64,000 nucleotides of DNA from Candidatus Pantoea floridensis (GCF_900215435.1 NZ_OCMY01000001.1:4092001-4156000); one strand, 5' to 3'; shown: positions 42,886 to 52,429, numbered from the stretch's first letter. A program made the numbers and translations. Notes: generated from the sequence alone by a model not told the origin.

Positions 42886-44163
42886 ATGTCTGCGATTCGT
42901 TATTCACGTCTGGCCTCTGTTTTCATGCTCTGTAGTGCGGCTTCTGCCTTCGCCGCCGATCCGGTCAAGCTGCAAATGTATTATCCGATCGCGGTAGGGG
43001 GCAAAGTGAGCCACACCGTGGATGCGCTGGTCGCTGATTTCCAAAAACAGCACCCGGAAGTGAGCATTCAGCCGGTGTATACTGGTGACTATGCCACCAC
43101 CGTCACCAAAGCCTTGACGGCGTTTCGCGGTGGCAATGCGCCACAGCTGGCGGTTATCGGGGATATCGAAGCCTATTCGCTGATCGATGCCGGGGCCATC
43201 GTGGCGGCCAGCGATCTGGCAACCGGCGACGAAGGTAAAAAGTGGATTGACGGTTTCTATCCGGCGTTTCTGCGTCACATTGACGGCAAAGTGTGGGGCG
43301 TGCCGTTCCAGCGTTCTACCGTGGTGATGTACTGGAACAAACAGGCGTTTGAGAAAGCCGGCTTGAACGCCGATACGCCGCCGGCTAACTGGCAGCAGGT
43401 GGTGGCGTTCAGTAAGAAACTGACGATTAACGATGCCAACGGCGTCAGCCAGTGGGGCATCGAAATTCCCTCCACGCCAAACGGCTACTGGAACTTCCAG
43501 GGCTTGTCCGCCACCAACGGCGGTCGTCTGGATAACGGTAAAGGCACCGCCGTTAACTTCAACACTCCGGGCAACGTAGAAACCCTGCAGTGGTTGACCG
43601 ATCTGGGGCAAAAAGAGCAGGTGTCGCCGAAGGGGGCGATTGCATGGGGCACCACGCCGCAGGATTTTATCAGCGGTAAAACCGCGATGATGATCACCAC
43701 CACCGGTAATCTGACTAACGTACGCGACAACGCGACATTCCCGTTCGGCGTGGCGATGCTGCCAGAGAAGACCCAGCGCGGCAGCCCAACCGGCGGCGGC
43801 AACCTGTATGTATTCAAAAATGCCTCGCCAGAACAGCAGAAAGCCGCGATGGAATTTATCCGCTGGGTAACGTCGCCCGAGCAGGCGGCGCGCTGGAGTA
43901 TCGCGACCGGTTATGTCGCCACTTCTCCAGCGGCCTGGGAAACCCCGGTGATGAAGGATTACGTGAAACAGGTGCCGCAGGCATTGGTGGCGCGTGAGCA
44001 GTTGAAGTACGCGCAGCCGGAACTCTCCACCTACAACAGCGTGCAGATTCAGGATGCACTGAACCACGCGGTTGAAGCAGCGGTGACTCAGGCGAAAACC
44101 CCCGCCGAAGCGCTGAAAGATGCGCAGCAGCAGGCCGATCGTCTGTTAAAGGCGTATCAATAA
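42886..44163 (+). CDS. Periplasmic binding protein, UgpB-like (SBP_bac_1)
   Basis: The 425-residue protein has a Sec signal peptide (SRLASVFMLCSAASAFA, cleaved before ADPVKLQMYYPI). The UgpB-like body shows VDALVADFQKQHPEVSIQPVYTGDY, FQRSTVVMYWNKQAFEKAGL, GYWNFQGLSATNGG and GGGNLYVFKNASPEQQKAAMEFIRWV. UgpB binds glycerol-3-phosphate and glycerophosphodiesters. A phosphatase of the ADP-ribose/CDP-alcohol type closes the operon, so a phosphoester ligand fits. A carbohydrate cannot be excluded. Confidence 0.92.
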   Translation: MSAIRYSRLASVFMLCSAASAFAADPVKLQMYYPIAVGGKVSHTVDALVADFQKQHPEVSIQPVYTGDYATTVTKALTAFRGGNAPQLAVIGDIEAYSLIDAGAIVAASDLATGDEGKKWIDGFYPAFLRHIDGKVWGVPFQRSTVVMYWNKQAFEKAGLNADTPPANWQQVVAFSKKLTINDANGVSQWGIEIPSTPNGYWNFQGLSATNGGRLDNGKGTAVNFNTPGNVETLQWLTDLGQKEQVSPKGAIAWGTTPQDFISGKTAMMITTTGNLTNVRDNATFPFGVAMLPEKTQRGSPTGGGNLYVFKNASPEQQKAAMEFIRWVTSPEQAARWSIATGYVATSPAAWETPVMKDYVKQVPQALVAREQLKYAQPELSTYNSVQIQDALNHAVEAAVTQAKTPAEALKDAQQQADRLLKAYQ

Positions 44164-44165
44164 CC

Positions 44166-45077
44166 ATGAGTACGCCTCTCGCCGTCGCGCCGGTTCGTCG
44201 TCCCCGCTTAGGGTCAATGCAGCTGTATGGCTATCTGCTGATTTTACCGGCGCTGAGCTTTTTACTGCTGTTTACGCACTATCCGGCAGTGGCGACGGTG
44301 TGGCAGAGCCTGTTCAGTGCGGCACGTAATGGTCATCCCGCCCGTTTTATTGGGGTGGATAACTATGTTGCGCTACTGGATGACGATATCTTCATTCAGT
44401 CGCTGTGGAATAATCTGCTGTATGCGGCGATCACCATTCCGCTGGCGGTGACGCTGGCGCTGTTGATGGCGCTGGCGGTCAATCGTCATATGCGCGCCAA
44501 TGCGCTGGTGCGCACCGCGTTCTTTATCCCTTCGCTGTTGCCGATGATCGCCATCGCTAACCTTTGGCTGTTCTTCTATACGCCGCAGCTCGGTTTGCTG
44601 AATAAGCTGCTGGCGCTGTTTTCCCTGCCGGCGATTAACTGGCTTGGCGAACCAGGGAGCGCGCTCTATTGCCTGATGGCGGTATCCGTGTGGCGCGAAG
44701 CGGGCTTTTTTATGATCTTCTATCTTGCCGCGCTGCAGCAGATCGACCCACGACTCAGCGAGGCCGCTGCGATAGAGGGCGCGTCGCGCCGCTATTTCTT
44801 CCGTCGCGTGCAGTGGCCGCTGCTGATGCCGACCACGCTATTTGTGCTGATCAATGCGTCGATGAACGCGTTTCGTATTGTCGATCAGGTGATTGCCATG
44901 ACCAATGGCGGGCCGAATAACAGCAGTAGCCTGCTGCTGTTTTATATTTATCGCACCGCCTTCAGCTTTTGGAATATGCCGGCTGCGGCTGCCATGACGG
45001 TGGTGCTGCTGGCGATCCTCGCCGCGCTTGCGCTGTTCAAATTTAACCTGCTGGATAAGCGAGCCCATTACCAATGA
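44166..45077 (+). CDS. ABC importer permease, UgpA/MalF-like
   Basis: The 303-residue membrane protein has LLFTHYPAVATVWQSLFSA, a six-helix core and the EAA coupling loop EAAAIEGASRRYFFRRVQWPLLMPTTLFVL. It overlaps the second permease by four bases (ATGA). The start is two bases after the binding-protein stop. Confidence 0.92.
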   Translation: MSTPLAVAPVRRPRLGSMQLYGYLLILPALSFLLLFTHYPAVATVWQSLFSAARNGHPARFIGVDNYVALLDDDIFIQSLWNNLLYAAITIPLAVTLALLMALAVNRHMRANALVRTAFFIPSLLPMIAIANLWLFFYTPQLGLLNKLLALFSLPAINWLGEPGSALYCLMAVSVWREAGFFMIFYLAALQQIDPRLSEAAAIEGASRRYFFRRVQWPLLMPTTLFVLINASMNAFRIVDQVIAMTNGGPNNSSSLLLFYIYRTAFSFWNMPAAAAMTVVLLAILAALALFKFNLLDKRAHYQ

Positions 45078-45892
45078 CGCCAAAGATGACGTTTGGCCGC
45101 CTGTGTCTGAATAGCGCCATTGGTTTGGCGGCGCTGCTGTGGTTTCTGCCTATTCTGGTGGCGCTGTGGGTGGCAATTCACTCAGCATCGGATCAGGCCA
45201 GCTTCGCGCTCTGGTCGCCGCTTACGCTGCAAAACTTCATTCATGCCTGGCACGCCGCGCCGTTTGCTCGCTACTTTCTCAATACCAGCCTGCTGGTGCT
45301 GATGATTGTGGTGGTACAGCTGATTCTGGCAACGATGGCCGCCTATGCGCTGGTGCGTTTCCAGCTGAAATTCTCAGGAGTGATCTTTGCGCTGATTCTG
45401 CTGCAGCTGATGATTAGCCCCGACGTACTGATTCTGAATAACTACCAGACCATCGGCGCCTTAGGGCTTCGCGATACGCTGACCGGCATTGCGCTGCCGT
45501 ATTTCTCCTCGGCGTTTGCTATCTTTCTGCTGCGGCAAACCTTTAAAAGTATTCCACTGGTGCTGGAAGAGGCGGCGATTGTCGAAGGGGCCAGTCGATT
45601 CTACATTCTGCGCAAGATTTATATCCCGCTGGCGAAGCCGATTTATGTCGCGTTTGCGCTGGTGTCGATCAGTTTCCACTGGAATGATTTCCTTTGGCCG
45701 CTGGTGATTACCGATTCCGTCAACGTGCGGCCGCTCACCGTCGGCCTGCAGCTGTTTTCTGCGCCAGAGCAGGGCGTGCAGTGGGCGCTGATTGGCGCAG
45801 CGACGTTGATGACCACATTGCCGCTGCTGGTGCTGTTCCTGATTTTCCAGCGTCAGTTTATTCAATCATTTATGCGTGCCGGTATTCGCTAA
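45074..45892 (+). CDS. ABC importer permease, UgpE/MalG-like
   Basis: The 272-residue membrane protein has the EAA loop EEAAIVEGASRFYILRKIYIPLAKPIYVAFALVSISFHWNDFLWPLVI, typical of the second CUT1 permease. It forms a heterodimer with the protein from 44166. AAGGAG for the next gene overlaps its stop codon. Confidence 0.92.
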   Translation: MTPKMTFGRLCLNSAIGLAALLWFLPILVALWVAIHSASDQASFALWSPLTLQNFIHAWHAAPFARYFLNTSLLVLMIVVVQLILATMAAYALVRFQLKFSGVIFALILLQLMISPDVLILNNYQTIGALGLRDTLTGIALPYFSSAFAIFLLRQTFKSIPLVLEEAAIVEGASRFYILRKIYIPLAKPIYVAFALVSISFHWNDFLWPLVITDSVNVRPLTVGLQLFSAPEQGVQWALIGAATLMTTLPLLVLFLIFQRQFIQSFMRAGIR

Positions 45893-45904
45893 GGAGTGCT
45901 TTCC

Positions 45905-46825
45905 GTGTCTTATCCGCATCCGCTAACCGCACTACAGCGTGAATTACTGGGTGATGTCGCTGAGCTGTATGCATTGCCAAACGTACGTTCAGCGCCGCTG
46001 AGCGACACGCTGCGTTTTGGACTGATTGCCGATCCGCAATATGCGGATATCGACCCCGACCGCGATAAACATCTCTACTATCGTCATGCGTTGCACAAGC
46101 TGCCGCAGGCGATTGATGCACTCAACCAGCAGCCGCTGGATTTTGTCGTGACGCTCGGCGATTTGGTGGATCGTCATTGGGAGAGTTATGCAGCGGTGCT
46201 GCCGCTTTATCAGCGTCTGGAACATCCGCATGCGGTGGTGTTGGGCAATCACGATGCCCAGACCATTACGCAGCATCTTAATGACGCCGCCGCGCTGCCA
46301 AAAAGCTATTACGCCTTCTCGCTGAAAGGGTGGCGCTTTATTGTGTATGACGGTAACGATATCAGTCTGTACTGTAACGCGATGAACGGCGACGATCGTG
46401 CAACAGCAGAAGCGATGCTGGTGGCATTGGCGGAGCAGCAGCAACCGCAGGCCAGGCCGTGGAATGGCGCGGTTGGAACCGCGCAAAGGGTATGGATCGA
46501 ACAACAGCTACAGCAGGCGCAGCAGCAGGGAGAGAACGTGGTGGTGTTTGGGCATTATCCGCTGGCACCGCATAACAGCCACAACTTATTAAACGGTAGT
46601 GAAGTGGCAGAACTGCTTTCTAGTTACAACATACATGGGTGTTTTACCGGACACGATCATCGCGGCAGCTATGCGCGCATCGATCAAACAGGCTTTTATA
46701 CCCTAAAAGGGATGCTGGATGGAGCGGAATCAATCCCCTTTGCGGTAGTGGAAATCACCGGCGAGGAAGTGCGCGTCTTGGGTTATGGCGGTGAAATCAG
46801 CCATCATCATTTCCGCTGCACATAA
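45905..46825 (+). CDS. Metallophosphoesterase of the ADPRM-like (ADP-ribose/CDP-alcohol diphosphatase) group
   Basis: The product is 306 residues from GTG 45905, seven bases after AAGGAG. Calcineurin-type metal motifs are ADPQYADID, TLGDLVD, LGNHD, FGHYPL and GHDHRG. YYRHALHKLPQAIDALN and the WNGAVGTAQRVWIEQQL segment resemble vertebrate ADPRM, a manganese-dependent diphosphatase of ADP-ribose and CDP-choline/CDP-glycerol. There is no signal peptide, so it acts in the cytosol. It takes the place that UgpQ (glycerophosphodiesterase) holds in the E. coli ugp operon, suggesting it hydrolyses the imported phosphodiester or pyrophosphate. The substrate itself is inferred. Confidence 0.85.
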   Translation: MSYPHPLTALQRELLGDVAELYALPNVRSAPLSDTLRFGLIADPQYADIDPDRDKHLYYRHALHKLPQAIDALNQQPLDFVVTLGDLVDRHWESYAAVLPLYQRLEHPHAVVLGNHDAQTITQHLNDAAALPKSYYAFSLKGWRFIVYDGNDISLYCNAMNGDDRATAEAMLVALAEQQQPQARPWNGAVGTAQRVWIEQQLQQAQQQGENVVVFGHYPLAPHNSHNLLNGSEVAELLSSYNIHGCFTGHDHRGSYARIDQTGFYTLKGMLDGAESIPFAVVEITGEEVRVLGYGGEISHHHFRCT

Positions 46826-46852
46826 ATTGCAGGTTGTGGTGCCTGGCGTTAA

Positions 46853-46880
46853 TTGACAAGCAATCAACACTCCCCATAAC
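46853..46880 (+). promoter_or_regulatory. Possible sigma-70 promoter of rluF
   Basis: A perfect -35 TTGACA at 46853-46858 is followed after 16 bases by CATAAC (four of six matches to the -10). A second -10-like TATAGT lies at 46895 but has no good -35 at the right distance. Confidence 0.35.
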
Positions 46881-46921
46881 GCCCCAGGTTGCTGTATAGT
46901 CCGTTTTTTTTCGGAGGAACC

Positions 46922-47803
46922 ATGCTGCCTACTTCATCCACACGCCTGAATAAATACATCAGCGAGAGCGGAATCTGCTCGCGCCGGGATGCCGATCGTT
47001 ATATCGAACAAGGCAACGTTTTCATTAACGGCAAACGTGCCGCCGTCGGTGCACAGGTGTTTGCTGGGGATGAAGTCAAAGTTAATGGCCAGTTGATTGA
47101 GCCGCGTGATGAAGAGGATCTGGTGCTGATTGCGCTGAACAAGCCGGTAGGCATCATCACCACCATGGAAGAAGGCGAGCGCGATAACATCGGTGATTTT
47201 GTTAATCACAGTAAACGCGTGTTCCCGATTGGTCGCCTGGATAAAGATTCTCAAGGGCTGATCTTCCTCACCAACCATGGCGAATTGGTGAATAAGATCC
47301 TGCGCGCCGGTAACAATCACGAAAAAGAGTACGTGGTCACCGTTGATAAACCGATCACCGACGAATTTATTGCTGGAATGGCGGCGGGCGTGCCAATGCT
47401 GGGCACCGTCACGAAGAAATGCAAAGTTAAGAAAGAATCGACCTTTGTGTTCCGCATCATCCTCGTTCAGGGGCTGAACCGGCAGATTCGCCGCATGACC
47501 AAGCACTTCGGTTTTGAAGTCACCAGGCTTGAGCGTACGCGTATTATGAACGTCAGCCTGAAAGGCATTCCGCTGGGCGAGTGGCGTGATTTGACCGATG
47601 ACGAACTGATCGATCTATTCAAACTGATTGAAGATTCATCTTCAGAAGATCAGAAAACGCAAAAAACGCAGGCGAAGAAGAAGCCGGTCACTGGCGCGAA
47701 AAAACCTGCGGCAGGTGGAGCGAAGACGGGCGAAAAAGCGGGTGCAAAGCCGGCCAATCGTCAGCGTTTTTCCCAGCCGGGCCGGAAGAAGAAAGGGCGC
47801 TGA
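46922..47803 (+). CDS. rluF: 23S rRNA pseudouridine synthase RluF
   Basis: The 293-residue protein has an N-terminal S4 domain ([34 protein letters not shown]) and an RsuA-type synthase domain with the catalytic Asp in [20 protein letters not shown], then [20 protein letters not shown]. It matches E. coli RluF, which makes pseudouridine 2604 of 23S rRNA and also modifies tRNA-Tyr. The C-terminal 55 residues are a Lys/Ala/Gly-rich basic tail ([15 protein letters not shown] and onward) that is probably disordered and RNA-binding. GGAGGAACC precedes the ATG. Confidence 0.96.
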   Translation: MLPTSSTRLNKYISESGICSRRDADRYIEQGNVFINGKRAAVGAQVFAGDEVKVNGQLIEPRDEEDLVLIALNKPVGIITTMEEGERDNIGDFVNHSKRVFPIGRLDKDSQGLIFLTNHGELVNKILRAGNNHEKEYVVTVDKPITDEFIAGMAAGVPMLGTVTKKCKVKKESTFVFRIILVQGLNRQIRRMTKHFGFEVTRLERTRIMNVSLKGIPLGEWRDLTDDELIDLFKLIEDSSSEDQKTQKTQAKKKPVTGAKKPAAGGAKTGEKAGAKPANRQRFSQPGRKKKGR

Positions 47804-47845
47804 TGTTTTTGCCAAGCCGTGTGCTGAAAACACAAAGTAGAAATG

Positions 47846-47866
47846 GCCGGTGCTGAACGCACCGGC
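47846..47866 (-). terminator. Hairpin between rluF and the MerR-like gene, likely terminator
   Basis: GCCGGTGC-TGAAC-GCACCGGC is a perfect 8-bp GC-rich stem. Read on the minus strand it follows the MerR-like stop directly and is followed by ATTTCTACTTTGTG, which is only moderately T-rich. It may act in both directions, as the genes converge. Confidence 0.5.
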
Positions 47867-48630
47867 TAGGCAACCCGAGCCTCAGTAACAGCATGATGTA
47901 CCGAGCGATCCGGTCCACTCAGCATGACAGCTTTACCGGCACGCAACCCGCGCTGGAACTGTGCCATCCGCTCTTCACTGATCCCCGCACCGCACCATAA
48001 TAGATGGTGATCGTGACGGCTTTCCGAGCCATACCGCATCGGCTGTGATGTGCGGTCAATTTCAACGCAAAATCCCTGACCGGAAAGACGAATCGCCTCG
48101 AGCCAAATCTCCGTTTCATCGCTCACGCTGACCACTTCGAGCAACAGCGGCATGCTTTTTTGGCGCGTTGATGCGCGTGTTACGCAATTGCTATGGTGAG
48201 TAATGGCCTGGTGAAAACGTGCCAGGCGACGCGCTGCGCCGCGACGAGTATCGTCTCTCAGCCAGCGATTGAGAGGTTTCATCAGGATATTAATAAAGTC
48301 ATCGCTACTGTAATCGCCCGCCAGATTACGTACGGTACGCGCCAGTTCGCGATCGGAACCCAATTCCAGCTGGCGCAACATATCACCACGTCGGGCAAGC
48401 CAGCCGGACGATGAATAATCCGCTTCGCCCTTTTTTTCCTGATGGATTTGCCACAGCGTCGCGCCACCGGCGGTTAATGACATCATGGCCAGCACTTCAT
48501 CAACCTGATGCCTGCTCCAATCCTTGCTGATACTGTTTTCTGATATCAATCCACCGCGCAACCAGCGACGCAGATTTGCGCGGTTGGCACCGGTTAAGGC
48601 GCAGACGGTTTCAGTTGAGTAAAAATTCAT
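47866..48630 (-). CDS. MerR-like helix-turn-helix protein of unknown function
   Basis: The 254-residue product has an N-terminal MerR/excisionase-like winged helix (MNFYSTETVCALTGANRANLRRWLRGGLISENSISKDWSRHQVDEVLAMMSL, about residues 1-52). The longer remainder has no domain I recognise. Visible there are FINILMKPLNRWLRDDTRRGAARRLARFHQAITHH and a C-terminal part with HDHHLLWCGAGISEERMAQFQRGL. Cys residues are few and not arranged like metal sensors of the MerR family. It lies convergent with rluF and divergent from a sugar-type importer. A regulatory role is likely; its target is unknown. Confidence 0.7.
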   Translation of the reverse strand: MNFYSTETVCALTGANRANLRRWLRGGLISENSISKDWSRHQVDEVLAMMSLTAGGATLWQIHQEKKGEADYSSSGWLARRGDMLRQLELGSDRELARTVRNLAGDYSSDDFINILMKPLNRWLRDDTRRGAARRLARFHQAITHHSNCVTRASTRQKSMPLLLEVVSVSDETEIWLEAIRLSGQGFCVEIDRTSQPMRYGSESRHDHHLLWCGAGISEERMAQFQRGLRAGKAVMLSGPDRSVHHAVTEARVA

Positions 48631-48928
48631 AAAGAGCCCTCAGATAGAGGGTGAATTGCCGTGGACGTTAGTCCAGGATGAGCAACCATCCTGAACCTTA
48701 TCTGTATGGATTACCAGTAATGAATGCGATTTCGCTAAAATAGATTGATAAGCGAAGCGCTAAATTTGCAGGCTGCTCCCTCTATTCGCTTCCCGACTAT
48801 TATCAATTGCCGACTAGCTTAAGTTGAAAATAGCATTATGGATAAAAAATGGCTGTGATAATTTTTATTTCACGCGCCAGCAAACAGGTGCAACACAACA
48901 TTTTATTATTTTTCCAGGGATATTAAGA
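48631..48928. promoter_or_regulatory. Divergent intergenic region with one hairpin
   Basis: The 298-bp gap between the MerR-like gene and the ribose-type importer holds no convincing gene. The only clear structure is CAGGATG-AGCAAC-CATCCTG at 48674-48693 (7-bp stem), close to the MerR-like start. A GATAAT at 48857-48862 could be a -10 for the importer, but no good -35 was found. Confidence 0.3.
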
Positions 48929-49906
48929 ATGAAAAAGCACCGTCTGGCTGGCCTGCTGTTGGCTTCGGCATCATTGTTATTAGGCGTCGCGCACGCCGAA
49001 GATAAACCAATCCCATCACTCGCCGGAAAACGCATTGGTATCACCGTAGCCGGTACCGACCACTACTGGGATCTTAAAGCGTATCAGGGACAAATTGACG
49101 AGGTTAAACGCCTTGGCGGTACGCCGATTGCCTTAGACGGCGGTCGCAAGGAGTCGCAGCAAATTGCTCAAATTCAGACGCTTATTGCACAAAAGCCCGA
49201 TGCAATCATTGAAACGCTTGGTACCGCCTCAGTACTTGAACCCTGGCTGAAAAAAATCCGCGATGCGGGTATTCCGTTATTTACCGTGGATACCGCCAGC
49301 CCATCCAGTATTAACGTCACCACCTCAGATAACTTTTATATTGGCGAGCAGCTAGCCTTAAAGCTGGTAAATGATTTGCGCGGCGAAGGCAATATTTTGG
49401 TATTTAACGGTTTCTATGGCGTACCGGTGGTTGCGATGCGTTATGACCAGTTAAAGGCCGTGCTGAAATGGTATCCAAAAATTAAAATTATTCAGCCGGA
49501 ACTGCGCGATGTTATCCCGAATACGGTCCAGGATGCCTATGCGCAAATCAGCCAGTTACTGAATAAATATCCAAAAGGTTCGGTGCAGGCGATTTGGGCG
49601 GCATGGGATGTACCGCAAATTGGCGCCACTCAGGCTGTCGATGCCGCCGGACGTAACGAAATCAAAACCTATGCCGTTGACGGTAGCCCGGATGTGGTAT
49701 CGCTGGTTAAAGATGCAAAATCCAGTGCGGCGGCGGTTGTCGCGCAGCAGCCGTACGTGATTGGTCAAACGGCAGTGCAAAATGTGGCGAAATATCTGGC
49801 GGGCGATCGCTCGCTGCCGCCAGCCACCTATGTTCCAGCGATTCTGGTGACCAAAGAGAACGCCGCTGACGCGCAGAAAACGCTGGGCCAAACGGATGGC
49901 AAATAA
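48929..49906 (+). CDS. Periplasmic sugar-type binding protein (RbsB-like family)
   Basis: The 325-residue protein has a Sec signal peptide (KKHRLAGLLLASASLLLGVAHA, cleaved before EDKPIPSL). The type-I periplasmic binding fold shows KRIGITVAGTDHYWDLKAYQGQIDEVKRLGGTPIALDGGRKESQQIAQIQTLIAQKPDAIIETLG and GIPLFTVDTASPS. Relatives bind pentoses, hexoses, polyols or autoinducer-2; the ligand here is unknown. An upstream in-frame extension to 48824 was rejected because it would place the signal peptide internally. It overlaps the ATPase gene by 11 bases. Confidence 0.9.
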   Translation: MKKHRLAGLLLASASLLLGVAHAEDKPIPSLAGKRIGITVAGTDHYWDLKAYQGQIDEVKRLGGTPIALDGGRKESQQIAQIQTLIAQKPDAIIETLGTASVLEPWLKKIRDAGIPLFTVDTASPSSINVTTSDNFYIGEQLALKLVNDLRGEGNILVFNGFYGVPVVAMRYDQLKAVLKWYPKIKIIQPELRDVIPNTVQDAYAQISQLLNKYPKGSVQAIWAAWDVPQIGATQAVDAAGRNEIKTYAVDGSPDVVSLVKDAKSSAAAVVAQQPYVIGQTAVQNVAKYLAGDRSLPPATYVPAILVTKENAADAQKTLGQTDGK

Positions 49907-51419
49907 CGCGCCGCTATTACACCTGCAGGACATCAGCAAAGCATTTGATGGCGTGCCCGCGCTGCAATCGGTGTCGCTCAGCGTACATGCCGGTGAAGTG
50001 CATGGCTTGATTGGTCACAACGGTGCCGGCAAATCGACATTAATCAAGGTGTTAGGCGGTATTCATGCCGCCGATCGCGGCAGCATTACGCTGGATGGTC
50101 AGCCGCTCACGTTGGCCTCACCCGCACAGGCGCAGCGGCAGGGGATTGCCATCGTGCATCAGGAGCGGTTACTGCCCGGTTCGTTGACGGTGGCGGAGGC
50201 GCTATGGCTCGGCAACGAACCGCGTTTGCTCGCCACGCCGTTTATCCAGCGGCGCCGTATGCGCCAGCAGGCACAGCAGCAGCTACAGCAGCACTTTGGT
50301 TTGCAGCTCGATCCCAATGCCTTGATTGCCACGTTAAGTGTGGCAGAGCAGCAGTTAGTCCAAATCTGCCGCGTGTTGCAACATCAGCCACGCGTGGTGG
50401 TGCTGGATGAGCCTACCGCCGCACTGGCACGTCACGAAGTGCACGCGCTGTTTCGCGTGATTGAACGTATGCGGCAGCAGGGCATCGCGCTGATCTATGT
50501 GTCGCACTATCTCGATGAAATACAGACGTTGTGCCAGCGCGTTACCGTACTGCGCGATGGCAAAGATGTGGCGCATTTCACGGCTGAGCAGATATCGCCC
50601 AGCGCGCTAATCGGTGCAATGGTAGGGGATACGCAGCATGAACTTACGCCGCGTCAGACACGTCGTGCCGGACAGGAGGTGCTGCAGGTTGCCGCGCTTA
50701 GTGCGCCTGGTCGTTTCCATAATGTCTCCTTTACCGGCCGACAGGGCGAGATCATTGGCATTACCGGCCTGTTAGGATCGGGCGGTAAGGCGCTGATCCG
50801 AGCACTCTTCGGCCTGGAAACCGCAGTGAGCGGCTCGGTAAAACTGGCTAATGTGGCTGGCATTCCCTCATCACCCTATGCGGCCGTGAAGCGCGGTATC
50901 GCTTTTGTGCCGGAAGATCGCCGAGCCAACGGTATCGCACTGGATCTTAGCTTGCGTGACAATGTCACCTTAACCACGGTACAGCGTTTGCTGCGCTGGG
51001 GTGGTGTATCGCGTCGGGCCGAAAGCGAACTGGTGGCAAAGAATATTCAGCAGCTGGCGATTCGCACGCCTGGGCAGCTGGCGTCGTTACGCCAGCTCTC
51101 GGGCGGCAATCAGCAGAAAGCGGTGCTGGCCAAATGGCTTAACACTGGCGCGCGATTATATCTGCTGGATGAACCGACGGTGGGCGTCGACATTGCCGCG
51201 AAGGCCGCGATTTATCATACGCTGCAGCAGCTGGCCAATGATGGCGCACTCATTCTGGTGTTTTCCACCGATCTGCTGGAACTGCAAACGCTTGCTGACC
51301 GCATTATGGTACTGGCGCGCGGCGAACATGTCGCTACCCTGGCGGCACAGCATACCAGCCATCAGGAGATTCTCTCCTGGGCTTCTGGCACAGGCGCGTT
51401 AACGGAGCATGCTTCATGA
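49896..51419 (+). CDS. Sugar ABC importer ATPase, RbsA-like (two nucleotide-binding domains)
   Basis: The 507-residue fused ATPase has GHNGAGKST in the first domain with LSVAEQQLVQICRVL and VVLDEPTAALARHE. The second domain has a degenerate Walker A, GLLGSGGKAL, but intact LSGGNQQKAVLAKWL and LLDEPTVGVD. That asymmetry is normal for the RbsA/MglA/XylG group. It overlaps the next permease gene by four bases. Confidence 0.93.
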   Translation: MANNAPLLHLQDISKAFDGVPALQSVSLSVHAGEVHGLIGHNGAGKSTLIKVLGGIHAADRGSITLDGQPLTLASPAQAQRQGIAIVHQERLLPGSLTVAEALWLGNEPRLLATPFIQRRRMRQQAQQQLQQHFGLQLDPNALIATLSVAEQQLVQICRVLQHQPRVVVLDEPTAALARHEVHALFRVIERMRQQGIALIYVSHYLDEIQTLCQRVTVLRDGKDVAHFTAEQISPSALIGAMVGDTQHELTPRQTRRAGQEVLQVAALSAPGRFHNVSFTGRQGEIIGITGLLGSGGKALIRALFGLETAVSGSVKLANVAGIPSSPYAAVKRGIAFVPEDRRANGIALDLSLRDNVTLTTVQRLLRWGGVSRRAESELVAKNIQQLAIRTPGQLASLRQLSGGNQQKAVLAKWLNTGARLYLLDEPTVGVDIAAKAAIYHTLQQLANDGALILVFSTDLLELQTLADRIMVLARGEHVATLAAQHTSHQEILSWASGTGALTEHAS

Positions 51420-52429
51420 GTGATGTTACCCAATCTGGTCCTCTTGAATCTCCGCAACGTGCATACGGTCAGCAGTGGCTGCAGCACGTTTCTTTACTGA
51501 TTATTGTGCTGGTTTTGGCGGTGTTTGCCTGGCTGTCACCGATATTCCTGACGGTGATGAATCTGGGCAATGTGCTGCAACAAACCGCGGTGGTCGGTAC
51601 TCTGGCGCTGGGGTTAACCCTGGTGTTAAGCGGCGGTGGTTTACAAGGCATCACCGGCGGCATCGATTTGTCGATCGCCGCCAATCTTGGCCTGAGCGCG
51701 GCGGTATTCGCCAGCCAGCTCAATGCCGGGCAGCCCATCGCTATTGCGCTGCTGTTGACGCTTTTCACTGGCGCTGCGGTGGGCCTGTTTAATGCGTTGG
51801 CGATTGTCTGGCTGGGGATCTTACCGCTGCTGGCAACGCTCACCAGTATGAACATCGCCATTGGGCTGGAGATGGTGCTAACCGGCAATGCATCGGTGCC
51901 AGCCAGCAGCGAGCTGCAAAATCTGTTGCTAAGTAACGGGCCCTTAGCGGTGTCGTGGCTCGGCTGGTCATTTCTCATTCTGGCCTTTATCGCCATTGCC
52001 TTGAGCCGATTGACCTCATTTGGCCTGCGTTTGCAGGCCGTGGGCAGCCATCCACAGGCGGCTAATGCGGCGGGGATTGGCGTCAAACGCTATCAGGGGC
52101 TGAGCTATGTGTTGTGCGGTGTGAGTGCGGCCATTGCCGCGATTGCATCGGTGTCGCTGCTCAGCGGTAGCTCACCCGGCGCAAACGACAACCTGCTAAT
52201 GGTGATCGCCGCTGCATTATTAGGCGTGGTGTTTTCCCGTCGTCTGGTGCCGACACTGGGCGGTGCGTTGATCAGCGCGCTGTTCCTGAGTTTAATCGCC
52301 AACGGCTTCCAGCTTATCAACGTCTCAAGTTACTGGATCAACGGCGTCGAAGGCGTATTGATTCTATTAGTAGTGGCGTTAACCGCGCTAATGCGTCGTC
52401 GCCAATCCCGGAGAACACAAGGTGTCTGA
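51416..52429 (+). CDS. Sugar ABC importer permease 1 (RbsC-like)
   Basis: The 337-residue membrane protein has LALGLTLVLSGGGLQGITGGIDLSIAANLGLSAAVFA, VGLFNALAIVWLGILPLLATLTSMNIAIGLEMVL and AVGSHPQAANAAGIGVKRYQGLSYVLCGVSAAIAAIAS, all marks of the branched-chain/ribose permease family. The order ATPase, permease, permease resembles LsrACD-type systems that use two different permeases. Confidence 0.91.
   Translation: MSDVTQSGPLESPQRAYGQQWLQHVSLLIIVLVLAVFAWLSPIFLTVMNLGNVLQQTAVVGTLALGLTLVLSGGGLQGITGGIDLSIAANLGLSAAVFASQLNAGQPIAIALLLTLFTGAAVGLFNALAIVWLGILPLLATLTSMNIAIGLEMVLTGNASVPASSELQNLLLSNGPLAVSWLGWSFLILAFIAIALSRLTSFGLRLQAVGSHPQAANAAGIGVKRYQGLSYVLCGVSAAIAAIASVSLLSGSSPGANDNLLMVIAAALLGVVFSRRLVPTLGGALISALFLSLIANGFQLINVSSYWINGVEGVLILLVVALTALMRRRQSRRTQGV

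Noticed and set aside
42904..44067. 387-codon minus-strand ORF opposite the UgpB-like gene
   Set aside because: It is fully antisense to a clear binding-protein gene in a coherent operon; its sequence is Arg/His-rich and patternless.
50750..50800. Degenerate second Walker A (GLLGSGGKAL) in the ribose-type ATPase, suspected defect
   Set aside because: The second domain of RbsA/MglA-type ATPases normally has a degenerate P-loop, so this is typical.
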